Origin: Amylostereum areolatum
Taxonomy: Eukaryota > Basidiomycota > Agaricomycetes > Russulales > Stereaceae
NCBI GenBank assembly: GCA_012932865.1
Contig: SAXG01000099.1
Span: forward strand, 56,176-120,175
Direction of reading: 5' to 3'
Length of the DNA: 64,000 bases
Below the pieces are notes generated by a model. That model had not been told where the DNA came from, ran no database searches, and worked only from the letters and a program-made list of their open reading frames with translations. Shown one piece after another: positions 22,486 to 34,142 of this stretch. A program made the position numbers and the translations under genes. Positions within the stretch are counted from its first letter, which is position 1, and every line of letters starts with the position of its first letter.

Positions 22486-23249
22486 ATGTCTCCAGAACGC
22501 TCAGACGTTTCCACTCTTTCCAGATTTCGTTACACTCCTGTTACCCCGACCACGACGTCTGCTAGCAATGCCAGGACACGTCGGCGCACCAGCAGCCCTA
22601 CGGGGATCACCACATCTTCCGCGATAATATCAAAAGCCGACGACGGGGCGGATTTCACACCCCAAGACATCGCCGCACGTACGTGTACCCTTTTCATCTT
22701 CGTCTGTCTGACCCTCGAGCACTTTGACCCCTCCTCGCAGTTCACAGCTCCATCGCCACTACCTACCCCACCACCCCCGCCCTCCGAGAATCATACAGGA
22801 CACCTAACACCAATAAACGCGTTTCCCCGCACCACTGGGCCGTTTACGACGCCACGCTGCTGATCCCGTCAGGAAAAGTAACCACCTACAAAGCCCTTTC
22901 CATCCAAATCGGCGCAGGCTCCCCCCGCTCCGTCGGCGGAGCGCTGCGGAACAATCCGTTTGCGCCCTGGGTGCCGTGTCATCGGGTTGTGGCGACAGAC
23001 TTGTTTGTTGGGGGGTTTAAGGGGGAATGGAAGGGGAGGAGCAGGGAGGGGAAGGAGATGAAAGCGGAGGAGGTGACGGAGAATTGGCACGAGGAGTTCA
23101 AAGGGAAGGGCTTGGGAGTGCTGCAGTGCGAAAAGCTACGCTTGCTCAGACTCGAAGGCGTCCCCTTCGACCCCGCTACCGGAAAGCTGGTCGACCCGGA
23201 TGCCCATTTGTGGACGTTTTCCGAGGGGGAGGATACCGGTACCGGGTGA
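22486..23249 (+). CDS. Methylated-DNA-protein-cysteine methyltransferase (MGMT/Ogt)
   Basis: Two exons, 22486-22678 and 22741-23249, give 233 residues in frame. The C-terminal domain is classical: LLIPSGKVTTYKALS (helix-turn-helix DNA-binding part), SPRSVGGALRNNPFAPWVP, then the active site PCHRVV with acceptor Cys144, and LFVGGFKG. The enzyme takes alkyl groups from O6-alkylguanine in DNA irreversibly, one per molecule. About 70 N-terminal residues are low-complexity Ser/Thr/Arg-rich and may direct nuclear import. An insert rich in Lys, Glu and Gly (GEWKGRSREGKEMK) between GGFKG and the last helix is longer than in bacterial Ogt, as is common in fungi. The start is the only Met that splices correctly into HSSIATTYP. 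A retroelement lies just upstream. Confidence 0.92.
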
Positions 23250-23639
23250 AGTCTTGCATATATACCACTGCTTACAACCTGCGAGCGACAGTAGGGACGC
23301 GGTACGTGATACTATGTACTGAGCTTCTACTTGCCAATACGGTGTGCACTGGTAGTTATCTAAAGTATGCGCCACGATCACGAGTTCATCTCTGAGACCC
23401 GAAAAGAAATACCGGCCATCGACGCGATGAACGCGACTCAGCACGACTCGGAGAGTTCCCTCACTCAGAAGCGATGGGTGAGTCAGTCTCGAACGAAGCT
23501 TATGGAGGTTGAAAGACTTGTATGTATTCGTGTTAGGCAGCTATAGAAGGGTAGATAGGCGGCTAGCAGATAAAGAAAGGAACACGCAACTGGCACGTAT
23601 GTTTTCCGCCCGTGACGGGTGATGCACGGCCTGTAGATC
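23250..23639. other. Convergent 3' region between MGMT and FAD oxidoreductase 2
   Basis: The 3' flanks of two convergent genes. No further feature recognised. Confidence 0.6.
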
Positions 23640-25687
23640 CTAGAGCTTAAACCCGCCCGCGAGGCCCATTACATTCCCCGGATCGTATTTTCTCTTGATT
23701 GCTCTCAACCTCTCCACGTTCTTTCCATAAATCTTGTCCACTGGCGTGTCCGCCAGGGCGTAATTTCCATACAGGAAGTCGTCCTCGACCGCCTGCCCGA
23801 GCTTCACCGCCGCAGCGTGCAGGTCGGCCGTCGCCTGCGCGAGGGTCGCGCGCATGAACGCGTCGTTCGCGGGGTCGGACCATCCGACGTCGACATTGAG
23901 AGGTGTGAGCGGGAGGTCGCGCGTGGGCGGGTACGCGGAGGGCGAAGATGGGGAGTAGCTGTACAGCGCGTCACTGAAGGGCTCCGAGTTGATCGTGAGG
24001 AAGGTGTCGGGCTCGACTGCCGTTAGGCGCGCGCTCCAGAACTGGGAACCGGTGGTGCGGTGATGTTGGGAGGGAGCGAGGTACATGAGGCGGTGGGCGT
24101 ACCTGGCTTGAGTTTTGGATCGCTTGGAAGAGGGCGGGAGTATATTTGAGAATAGGGACGGTACTATAAGCTTGGCTGCGGGTTTGAGGGTCAGAATAGG
24201 AGACAGATCGGACGATGAGCCTGTAGTATACCGAGTGCCGACAGACTCGGTCGGGACGGACTGGACGAGCGAAGAAAATGAACGCGTTTTCACGTCGCGC
24301 GATAGCGATGGAGGCGCGAGCATAGCGTCGAAGAGTCCTTGAGGCGGCGTCGGCCCGTCGTAGAATGGGTTCAACGACAACACGACCTAGATGAACTCTC
24401 GGTCAGCGACAGTGCGCTGCATACGGAAGATGCAAGTGTTTACATTCCCGCTGAGGAAGCCGTACGTGAAGATCAGCTGCGCTTTCTTGTCGGTGTTGGT
24501 CAGGTCAAAGTTAGACACGGCCGCGGAGAGCGCGCCATATTGGGAGCCGTCGAATACCACGAAACCACCCTGTGGGCGCGATGAGAAGAGCTAATCAGTG
24601 CCTCAGATGCAATCTACATACCCACACGTCGGTCTGAGGGTGCGAGACCAAGGTGAATTTGGTCACGATGCCCTAGAAGACGAAATATCAACACAGTCTC
24701 TTCGCAAATATAGACTTTGGTGCACGAAGTTATTCGAACCACCCTGAAAGTAAGACTATCTTAAGTAGGTCGCTTGATCGACAGATGGACATGCTCACCC
24801 TGAGAGCGAACCACAGGTCGCCCGAAGTATTCGTGATGGACGTGACCACGCCGTTTGGTAAGACGAGCTCATACGCGGCGACGTTGTCGAGCGACAGACC
24901 ATATTGGTTTGTCTTCCAAGAGTATCCTAAAGTCAGTCCTCTAAGGAAGGCCAAGACAAGGGCGGAGTGAAGACGAAGGTTTACCGTACCTCCTCCCAGA
25001 GTAAATCCTGAGACACCTATTCCCGAAACGCGGCCACCCACGACACCGACACCGGTCTCATTCAAAGCCTCGTAAACACTGTCCCAGATCAATCCTGCGC
25101 CCACGTCCACCGTGCCCGAAGACGGATTGTTCTGGACGGTGGAAAAACGCGACATGGCGATCTGGACGCCCGAGGTGGACGAGAAACCCTGGTTCGTGGC
25201 GTGCCCACCACCTTTGACCTGTCCGGGACGACACGGGTCATAATGCCATTCCGTATGAGTGGACAGCACACGACTACTCACAGCAAAAGGGGTGCGATCT
25301 CTCCCGAGTATCTGAAGCTGGTCGGGCAAAATCGTTCTTAGTTTGCGTTATAAACATAGCACGATTACGCACAATGATGCCGACGTCCTCCGTAGTGCCT
25401 GGTTCCACAGAGCAAGTCGAGTTCTGCGTACTGCCTTCCGAGTAGTGCGCGATGTCCGCAGCGTACTGGGTCGAGTCTAGACAGGAGGCGGACGGTCAAT
25501 ATGACGTTGACCGACAAGAAGATCAATACGTACCTGGATAGAAAACGCCGGAAGATGACGAGATCGCCTTCGCAATCCGCGCACAGGTAGCGGAGACATT
25601 GTCGTACTGTGGGGAGAACGAAGGTGTAGACGCGGCAGACACGAGCGCTACCAAGGAAGAAAGGACGGATATTTGCGCGAGCGTCAT
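23640..25687 (-). CDS. Secreted FAD-linked oxidoreductase (berberine-bridge / AA7 type), copy 2
   Basis: The start is ATG at 25687 (MTLAQISVLSSLVALVSAA signal peptide); the stop is TAG at 23642-23640 after MGLAGGFKL. Domain order and introns match copy 1. The N-terminal exon ends FYPG, then come TQYAADIAHYSEGSTQNS, LQILGRDRTPFAV, VKGGGHATNQGFSSTSG with the presumed flavin histidine, DVGAGLIWDSVYEAL and VVGGRVSGIGVSGFTLGGG. The BBE tail has EDDFLYGNYALAD, IYGKNVERLRAIKRKYDPG and NVMGLAGG. The position of the second covalent flavin link in bicovalent enzymes is Arg-Val-Ser here, so attachment is probably through the histidine only. It is closer to copy 3 than to copy 1 in the stretches compared. 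The substrate is unknown. Confidence 0.9.
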
Positions 25688-25760
25688 GCGCCACGAAATG
25701 TTATTGAAACCACGAAGGACAGGGCGACTTGAGGTTGGGCGTCTGTCCACAGCAACCTCT

Positions 25761-25766
25761 TTTATA
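25761..25766 (-). promoter_or_regulatory. TATA box of FAD oxidoreductase 2
   Basis: TATAAA on the minus strand, about 75 bp before the start codon, the same spacing as in copies 1 and 3. Confidence 0.55.
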
Positions 25767-26879
25767 CTACCAGAGCTGTATTCACCCTACATCACACGAG
25801 TCGTCGAATGACGGGTAGACAATACATACGTACCAGGTACCATTTATCTGCCATCCGAGAAGATAGGATCGATCCGAGGGAAAGTGGGCGCTGGAAGCCT
25901 CAAGGTGGACCTCGTGAACGAGGACAAGCGTTATTACCTCACAGCATAGAGATGCTTTGGGCTATTGGAAAACGCTTTCCATGTCCAGCAGAAGTCAGCC
26001 CGTGGCCGTAATGGTGGGTAGCCGTTGGCCCATGGCCATTACGTCCGGTCATGATTCGACCTAGACTGGTGACCGTCCGCCGTACTGGCAGATTGGGTTC
26101 GCTTTCATGCAAGCGGGCAGGCTGGTTACGAAACTAGATTCGACCGTGCAGTTTGGCAGTCGTCCTATGAGCACTTTGGTATCTTCACAGGCTCAGGGAT
26201 ATGTTCCGAGTCGTGGAATTGCGTTTCGTGAGCGAGAAGGTTGGGGGAAGAAAGTTATTGATTCGCCAAAGATGTCTCAGAGCTTATATATACAAGTAGA
26301 GGGCCTAGAGTGACATTGTTAAGAAAGCCGGCCTAGTAGACCAGCCACGAACTCACAGTCGAAACCCGTGCTATATCCTAGTCAAGACCAACTACCCGTC
26401 TCCAATCGTTTGGGACGCGTCACTGTCTCGGTGTCTCAGCTCGTGAATCAGTGAGAAACAACACACGGCGCGACAACTTGAAAGGACCATATGAACGTGC
26501 GCCAGCCATGGACAAGGATGGGGTACGCCAACGTGTGAAAAATCAGCCAGACATGGTGGTGAGAGAGCCAGTCTGGACGTAGTTACTCGTGGCTACGCGA
26601 TGCGGTCTCGCCGAGATGAAAGTCAATGGCCGGGGATGTGGTCGATGTAGAACACTACTGGCATTCGGTGCCGTGATTAGGTTGAAAACTGGAATAATGT
26701 ATGGGTTGGTCGAAAGACGAGTCCACAGAAACCAGAGACACGTTGCTTGCGAAGAGCCAGGGCAATGAGGAAGGAAAAGACGTGCGTGGGAGAAAAAGGG
26801 AAACGCAGTGCGCGCTTAGTCGACGCGCCTTGTTTCGAGACCACCACCACCGTCCCCCTACCACACACACGTCCAAGTA

Positions 26880-27012
26880 ACGCGTCAAACCTCGGCTTTC
26901 TTCGTGCGTTCGACTTGATCTCCTCTTTTCGTTGCTCTAACGACGCGTCCGGACTCCCCGCTTGCTTTAAAAAAGAACACTTAGCCCCGAGAACGATCGC
27001 CTCCCGACGCGT
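26880..27012 (+). promoter_or_regulatory. Cluster of ACGCGT (MluI cell-cycle box) motifs upstream of the dNTPase-like gene
   Basis: ACGCGT occurs at 26880-26885, 26943-26948 and 27007-27012, all within 195 bp of the start, with a fourth at 26415-26420 and another in intron 2 (27466-27471). In yeasts MBF binds ACGCGT and drives G1/S genes of nucleotide metabolism. The motif also occurs elsewhere in this GC-rich window, so the link is an inference. Confidence 0.4.
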
Positions 27013-27071
27013 GCTTCCTGCATCCCACGCGCGTTCCGCAAGGTCTGGTCGTACTGCCTCGCGTTATAAAC

Positions 27072-29667
27072 ATGTCGTCCTCGACCTCCACGAACCCCCA
27101 TACAACCGAACGAAAGATGAAGAACCGAGAGCGCCATATTAAGGATCCTATCCACGATTATAGTGCGTATCCTCCTTGGTGAAGCGAGTGACCCTTGAGG
27201 CTTCGGTCGGCGGTGTTCGCGGATCCTGGTGGATGGGTGGTGTGTTTTGGAGCTGGTGGGGCGCTGGGATCTCCCAGCGGAAAATATCTCGCAATTGGCT
27301 TCGTGTGCTCTGGTTTCTCGGCGCTCTATCTCGCCGTGTGCTGACTGCTCGTGTCTGCTTTCTCAGTGGAATTTGGCCCGCATATATGGAAGGTGGTCGA
27401 CACGTACGTTGGCCCAGCACTTATCTGATACCCGTACACTTACCCTTTCCTCTTTGTACGTGACGACGCGTTACAGCCGGCATTTTCAGCGCCTGCGACA
27501 GATCAAGCAACTCGGCACGTCTTATTACGTTTGGTCGGGGGCTTCGCACAATCGATTCGAACATAGCCTAGGTACGGCGTCGGTCCTTTCATAAGCGCCT
27601 GTATGTGTTGATCGCGGGATTACAGGGACGGCATATTTGGCGCGGCAGATGGCTGTTCACCTGAAAGACACCCAGCCAGAGCTCGGGATCACCGAGCGTG
27701 ACGTGCGGTGCGTCGAGCTCGCTGGGGTCTGCCACGACCTCGGGCACGGACCTTGGAGCCACGTGTGGGACAGCATGTACATTCCCCGCGCGTTGTGCGT
27801 ATCCCCATTCTGTCTCGCCTATTTTATCATTTTCTCACGATAACTTCGTGGGTGGTAGGAAGGACAAGCAATGGCAACACGAAGACGCGTCGGAGATGAT
27901 GTTCGACGACATGGTCGCGAAGTACGAGATTGATCTGGAGGAGAGCGACGTGCGGTTTATCAAGGCGCTCATTGCGGGTGACAAGGCGCGATGCGCGAAC
28001 GAGAAGCCGTTTCTGTTCGAGATCGTGGCCAACAAGCGCAACGGGATCGACGTGGACAAGTACTGCTCCTCCGTTCTCCATCGTCGCCGTTTGCTAATGC
28101 GTATACGTCATAGATTTGACTACATAGCCCGGGACGGCCGTGCTATTGGTGACCAGCAAAACCTTTCTCTTGCCAGGTGCGTTTCCTCTTCGCGCGACCC
28201 CAGAAAAGGTTCACAAGTATATGCTCTTGCAGATTGATCAAGTCCGCGCGTGTGATCGAGAACCAGATTTGCTACGACATCAAGGATGCCAACCAGATTT
28301 ACGAGCTGTGTTACACCCGGTTCAGTCTCCACAAGCGCATATATAACCACAAGACCGGTGTGCACATGTCTATCTCTTTGTTATAGCATTGACTAACGGA
28401 CTTGTTAGCCAAGGCCATCGAGTTCATGCTCATCGACGGCGTGATGGCCGCAGAGCCATTCCTGAAGATAGCCGAGCAGATCGACAACCCGGACAAGTAC
28501 CTTGACCTGACGGACAACATAATGCCCTTCATCCTGATGTCAACTGACCCGGCACGTTTCGTTTCGAATCTTCCCCGTCATGTTCGTCGCTGACCTCGCA
28601 CGCTCCCAGAACCTGCAACTTGCCAGAGACATCTTTACGCGCGTCCAAAACCGCGATCTTTACAAATGCGTGGACTACAAGGCGTTCGATTTCGACGACT
28701 GCGAGGTGCTGCATGACAGGATCACGGCGGAGGCGATCGTGGAGGAGGCGAAGAAGCTCACTCCTGGGAAACAACCTCGTGTGTCGAAGGACGATGACGA
28801 TGTAGAGTGGGGCGAAGAAGGCGACGAGGATGAACTTGATCCGGAGGTGCTGGCGGAGCTGACACCAAACGATGTCTGCGTGGCGTTGTCGACTATGCAT
28901 TACGGGATGAAAGACCGGAATCCGTTGGATTTCGTGCGCTTCTACTCGAAGCAACATCCGAATAGTGAGTAGGGTGTCCACGGGTTTCGGGTCCTCATTT
29001 CTTCACCTGCGATTCAATGCAGAATGCGCAAAAGCCGGTCGGGGAGACCTTTCGCTGCTCATGCCGGAGAAGTTCGCCGAAGTCCTCCTGCGGGTGTACA
29101 CCAAGCACGCGCGGTATGCACTCTCCTCCTTCTGTATCAGGGACCTTCCTCATGTATACGTTGCCCAGCTTCTCCGGTATCGTCCAAGCCGGCTATCGCG
29201 CACTGGTGCAGCGCGTCGTCAACGAGCACCACGACGAGTCTCAGCCGCCCTCCCCCACCGCCGCCACCTTGGTCGAGCCGCCCTCGACCCCACGCGCCCG
29301 GTCCCGCGTTCGGAGCCTGAGGAAGCTGAAGAGTTTCTCCAACGCGAGCATGCCGCCGGGTGAAGACAAGGAGTCCTCGCCCATGTTCAACGACTTCACG
29401 ACGTTGCCGAGGGGCCACGGGCATCATTCACCTGGACGCGCAACAGGGGGCGCGGTCGCGCCGCCTTTTCCCTTGCCCCCGCCTTCGCCGACGAGGCCTT
29501 CCGTCGACCAGGGCAACGCGGAGCCTCAACCGCTTTTCCCGGTTGCGCCCCTGCGAAAGAGTGAGCGCCAGGGGGCCAGGCAGGTTAGCGGGAAAAGGGG
29601 AAGAGACGAAGCTGGGGCGGTCGAGAAAAGCCCGTCGCGTAGCCCGCCAAAGAAGAAGAGGTCTTGA
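27072..29667 (+). CDS. HD-domain dNTP triphosphohydrolase, SAMHD1-like
   Basis: A multi-exon gene from [16 protein letters not shown] (27072) to the stop at 29667. It shows the SAMHD1 catalytic core in order: [48 protein letters not shown] (first metal His), [13 protein letters not shown] (the HD pair), [12 protein letters not shown], then [20 protein letters not shown] (the last Asp). Family members hydrolyse dNTPs to deoxynucleoside and triphosphate and limit dNTP pools. The intron at 28552 uses a GC donor, supported by alignment of [13 protein letters not shown] with SAMHD1-type sequence. After the core comes an acidic insert (about 28785-28850) and a Pro/Ser-rich tail ending [12 protein letters not shown], a likely nuclear localisation signal. 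There is no SAM domain. ACGCGT boxes upstream hint at S-phase expression. Confidence 0.93.
28552..28609 (+). other. GC-AG intron in the SAMHD1-like gene
   Basis: The donor is GCACGT after GAC CCG and the acceptor is CCCAG before AAC CTG. This is the only splice that gives the family-conserved STDP-x-L run in frame; the GT three bases downstream shifts the frame. Confidence 0.7.
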
Positions 29668-30102
29668 TATGATGGCTTTTCGCCATGGGACACTCCGACA
29701 CTGTGGACAAAGTTTTGTTCGTCGCTTTCATGCACAGGCTACTTACTACTAGAACTGATACAGCTCGGTAGACCTAGGATTTTACATAGCACTGTATTCT
29801 TTATACCACCCGTCTGATACACCTGTCCACCCTATCGCTGAGTATATTGCCTTATAATGCTTGGCTTTGCTGAGTTGCGACGGACCTGCGGTGTTTGTGG
29901 TTATTTGGGTTTGTTGTGCAAAGGCTTTAGATCCTAACAAACGGATCGAACCACGGCGTATTCCGTTTACAACGGTCAGCGTCGCAGCTTGTTCTCGTAC
30001 CACCACCCACCTCTCCCTCCTCTTTCCCTCTCCAGTCGTCCCCGACAGCCTTTAAATCTGGTCGCTGGACGCCGTTCGCACATTTCCCCCCAAGTTACGA
30101 CC
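29668..30102. other. Intergenic region between the dNTPase-like and 5-phosphatase genes
   Basis: The 3' flank of the dNTPase-like gene, then a pyrimidine-rich promoter before 30103. Nothing else seen. Confidence 0.6.
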
Positions 30103-33100
30103 ATGTCTCGGGCAGGCACCCCCGAAATCGAGTCGGCCCCGCCGCCCGCCGTCAAGAGCCTCCGCTCCAAGTTCGAGCAAATGGCCCTCGATGCGTCCCC
30201 GCCCGCCGTTCTCAAGCCCAGCGCATCCGACTTCCTCCACCCGGGTGCGCACACCCCGCGACCCCGCGCCCTCTCCTCGCCCGACGAACGCGATCCACCC
30301 CCCGCCGTCGCGCTCACCCCGCCCACCTCCGCCCGCCACATCCGAAATTCCTCCTCCTCCTCCGATCTGAAGAAACGCGCCCCACCCCCGCCTCCACCGC
30401 TCGCGCGCGGACGCAAGCCGTCACCGTCTCCGGCGGCTTCTCCGCTCCTCAAGCCGTCCGGCAGCAGCAACAACAACGGATATGCGTCCGACGCATCCAC
30501 GTCCAGCAAGGCGTCCTCGTATCGCGCGCTCTCAGCGAGGTCGCTCGCTCCGATCCCGACACTGCTGTTGGATGACGAATCGGCGGCGGACGCGGTGCCC
30601 CACGGCGGCGTCGCTTCTCTCATCAACAAGTTCGGGTGAGTGCTTTCTTCTTGTGTGGGGTGTGATGATGGGAAGCGGGCGGGAAGTTTTCTGGGGTGAT
30701 GGAGCGGCTGGAAGGGATACATGCGATGGCCATCGGAACGTGGGTTGGAGACGGCGGTCGTTGATCCAGGGCGACCTTCGACAAGAAGCAGGCGGGTTGC
30801 TCCTCTGATCGTGGTCGAGCACAGGGCGTTGGAGCTTTGCACGCGTAGACCACCGTGCCCTTCCGCTATGGAGGAGCCACCTTCGCGTTCTCGTTATTCC
30901 CGCCCAGCCCACCTTTAGGCATCTGCTGATGCATCATTCGTTCCAGCGCGGCCCCGCCTCCTGCCGCTCTCTCCCCTCGAGTGCAACCGCCCACCTATCG
31001 CGTTACGTCTCAGCCAATACTGTCCTCCAGTCCAGCTCCCATAAACGGATTGCCTCCCGTCGTCCCTCCTCGGCCAGTCATCAAGCCCAAACCTCCGCCC
31101 CGTGCCCCCCGCAACTCGTTCCCTCGCACGCCAAACTCTTCTCCTCCCGTTAGCCCCCATGTCAAAGTTCACAGCCCGTTCGACGATTCGTCCGACGCCG
31201 AAACCGTATTCGCAACTTCCCCCGATTCAAGCGCCATCCCGTACTCCCGCAGCTCATCACACCATAATTCTATATCCTCCGTCGACAGCATCGATGCGTC
31301 CATGTCGAGTGGGTCGAGTCGCATGTCGAGCGAGAGCGACCTAAGCACCATGCCTCCTCCCCCGCCACCCCCGGCAATCTCTCGGCCTATTCCCCGTATC
31401 CCACCCCGTCACCAGTCCACATCCGCCAGCGACCCATTGGCTGACCAGTTTACCGTATCGCACATGGCACAGCTGCCCGCGCCGGCTCCTCCACCCTTAC
31501 CCTCGCGGCGGCCCACTGCCCCCGGGGAGCTGCACTCCCCTACGCCCCCGGTGTCCGCGTCCCCTACCGTGAAGTCCATGACCCGTCTTCCCCCTCCCCC
31601 AACTCGCACGATCGCCCTCGGCGACAAACTTCCCCCTGCTCGACGTCAAGCGTCCACCTCTTCCGACGAATCCGGCGACGACGACGACCCCAAGTCGAAA
31701 CTAGCGGACTCGATGCCGGACGTGAGCCAAGCGTCCCGCCGGGAGCCCACGCTGAACTGCCACCCGTTCACGACGACCCAGATGCAAATAACGGCGCACA
31801 CGAGCGTGGTGTGCGCCGCGGGACACATCTTCCTCGCGAGCAGCCACCACCACGTGAAGATCTACGACCTGTCTGTGTCGGAGAGTCCGCTCTTCGTGCT
31901 CGGGGCGCGGGAAGTTGGGCTGGTGAAGGAGCTCAAGGTGACGAGCATGGAGTTTCGACCGGCGCGGGCGCGGGAAGACCAGGGGCGATACGCGTGGTTG
32001 GGCACGAAAGACGGCCACTTGTTCGAGGTCGACGTGCAGAGCGGGGCGGTGGTGGGCACGCGGCTGGCGGTGCATTCGCACGCGGTGACGCACATCCTCC
32101 GACACGGGATGTCGATGGTCACGCTCGACGAGAACGGCAAGGCGCTGGTGTTCGTCTGCGAGACGGGGATGGACGATACGTACTTCCTGGCGCACGTGCA
32201 GCCCCGGGTGGCGCGCATCTCGGACAAGCAGGAGTTTGCGCGTATATTCGCGGGGAAGCTCTGGACGTCGGCAAGAGATCCCGTCGCGGCGGGGGCAGGC
32301 GGGGGTGCTTCCCGTGGTCCCATCATACGCGTGTACGACATCTTCTCCCCAGGGAGCATGGGAAGGTCGGTGCTGCCCATCGAGCACGTCGGCACGGTCA
32401 CATCGGGAACGATCATCCCCACGGATCCGCACCGCGTCTACATCGGGCACGAAGGCGGTTTCGTCAGCATATGGGACGCGATCACGCAGGATGGAATACC
32501 GCAGTGCGTTGAGGTCATCAAGGTGTCGACCTCGGACGTGCTCACGATGGAGGGCGTCCACGATCGCCTGTGGGTCGGTGGCAGGCAGGGTACGATCGCG
32601 ACGTACGACGTCGCGCCCCGGCCGTGGGTGCTGACGACGCAGTGGAACGCGCACAACGGGTTGCCGGTGCCCAAGGTGTGGGTCGATCCGTTCAGCATCG
32701 ACAAACTTGGGAAGCTGGCCGTCATCAGCGTGGGCCGGGACGAACGCGTGAAGACGTGGGACGGCATGCTGGGCACGGAATGGATCGGTAAGTCATGTTT
32801 CTTCCGCATATCCCTGCAGTGTCGCTGATCGACTGGCATAGATGTCGAGGTGCTGAAGAGGGAACCGAGCTTCGCCTCGTTCCGTGACGTGAAGATCCTC
32901 ATTATGTCCTGGAACATGGACGCCGCGAAACCGGACCAACTCGTCGGCACACCGGAGAACGTGAACCTGCTCAAGGACGTGCTGACGAGCGTTGACTCGC
33001 CGGACTTGATCGTGTTCGGTTTCCAGGAGATGATCGACCTCGAGAGTCGGAAGATGGCGGCGAAGACGATGCTCCTGGGCGGGAAGAAGAAGGGCGGAAG

Positions 33101-34142
33101 CGGGCTCGAGGTATCGGAAAAGGTCACGGGTCAATACAAGCGTTGGCACGATAAACTCGTCACTGCCGTGCGTCTCGCGATGCCCCCGGAGGAGCCGTAT
33201 GTGATCATACAAACGGAGAACTTGGTCGGGCTTTTCATGCTTGTCCTCGTCAAAGCGTCCGAGCGCGTCATGCTGAGGGACATCTCCATTACCTCGGTCA
33301 AACGAGGCATGGGAGGGAGATACGGCAACAAGGTATGCTGTCTATGGATATTGAGCGGATGTCGAGTTGATTTTATCTTTGCAGGGTGGAATCGTGGCTC
33401 GTATGGTCATAGACGATACCTCGGTCTGCTTTATCAATTGCCATCTAGCGGCCGGCCAGCACCACGTCCGACGGCGCAACGCGGACGCAGGCGCCATGTT
33501 GGAGGAACGCACTGTCTTCAAGGACTCCGAATTCCTTACCGATCACTTACCTTTTGTCGGCGGTGGAGACGGGTCTATGGTCCTCGACCATGAGATTGTC
33601 TTCGTAAGTGCCTGCTTCAATCATAAGGTTCGCGCTTTCTGACGTTGTCTTGTGTTCAGATCAACGGAGACATGAACTACCGCATCGACCAACGACGCGA
33701 CACCGTCGTCAACGCCATCAAGGCGGGCGAATACCAGTCGCTTATCATGCACGACCAGCTCACCAAGGAGATGAAGTTCAACCGCGCCTTCCGCCTGCGC
33801 CCGTTCCGCGAGGGCCCGCTCACGTTCGCGCCGACGTACAAGTACGACCGGCGGTCGGACGAGTTCGACACGTCGGAGAAACGACGGACGCCTGCGTGGT
33901 GCGATCGCGTCCTGTGGCGCTCGCGCGTGCCGTCGCGCGTCGAGCAACTGGATTATCGGCGGTACGAGGCGAACGTGTCGGACCATAGGCCTATCTCGGC
34001 CGCGTTCAGGCTGACGTCGAAGTCGATCCAGCACGACGCGCGGGCGGCGGTCGTTGCGGATGTTCAGGGGACATGGGTGCGCCAGGAGAAGGCGTTGCTT
34101 GCGAGCATTCGCGCGTTCTATGTCGAGCAGATGGTCCTCTGA
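30103..34142 (+). CDS. WD40-repeat inositol polyphosphate 5-phosphatase
   Basis: Five exons (30103-30635, 30947-32787, 32842-33332, 33385-33603, 33660-34142) give 1188 residues in frame. The first 450 residues are Pro/Ser-rich and low-complexity (repeated PPPPPP runs), possibly SH3-binding. Next comes a beta-propeller-like region (HPFTTTQMQITAHTSVVCAA, VYIGHEGGFVSIWDA, RLWVGGRQGTIATYD) ending in VGRDERVKTWDG. The catalytic domain (about residues 810-1150) has every family motif: MSWNMDAAKP, VFGFQEM, GNKGGIVAR, CFINCHLAAG, INGDMNYRID, RTPAWCDRVLW and SDHRPI. It removes the 5-phosphate from PI(4,5)P2 and related lipids or soluble inositol phosphates at membranes or actin sites. The WD40-plus-phosphatase order resembles plant FRA3-type enzymes and fungal relatives rather than synaptojanin (no Sac1 domain). 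Intron 1 (311 nt) is long for this window. Confidence 0.94.

Larger units (their letters stand above)
25688..27071. other. Divergent intergenic region between FAD oxidoreductase 2 and the HD-domain gene
   Basis: About 1.4 kb serving two divergent genes. The left part has a TATA box for the FAD gene (25761-25766). The right part contains four ACGCGT boxes (26415, 26880, 26943, 27007). No coding sequence recognised. Confidence 0.65.

Noticed and set aside
31701..32654. 317-residue frame antisense to the 5-phosphatase
   Set aside because: Biased composition (Arg/His/Asp) and full overlap with a gene that has complete motifs on the other strand.
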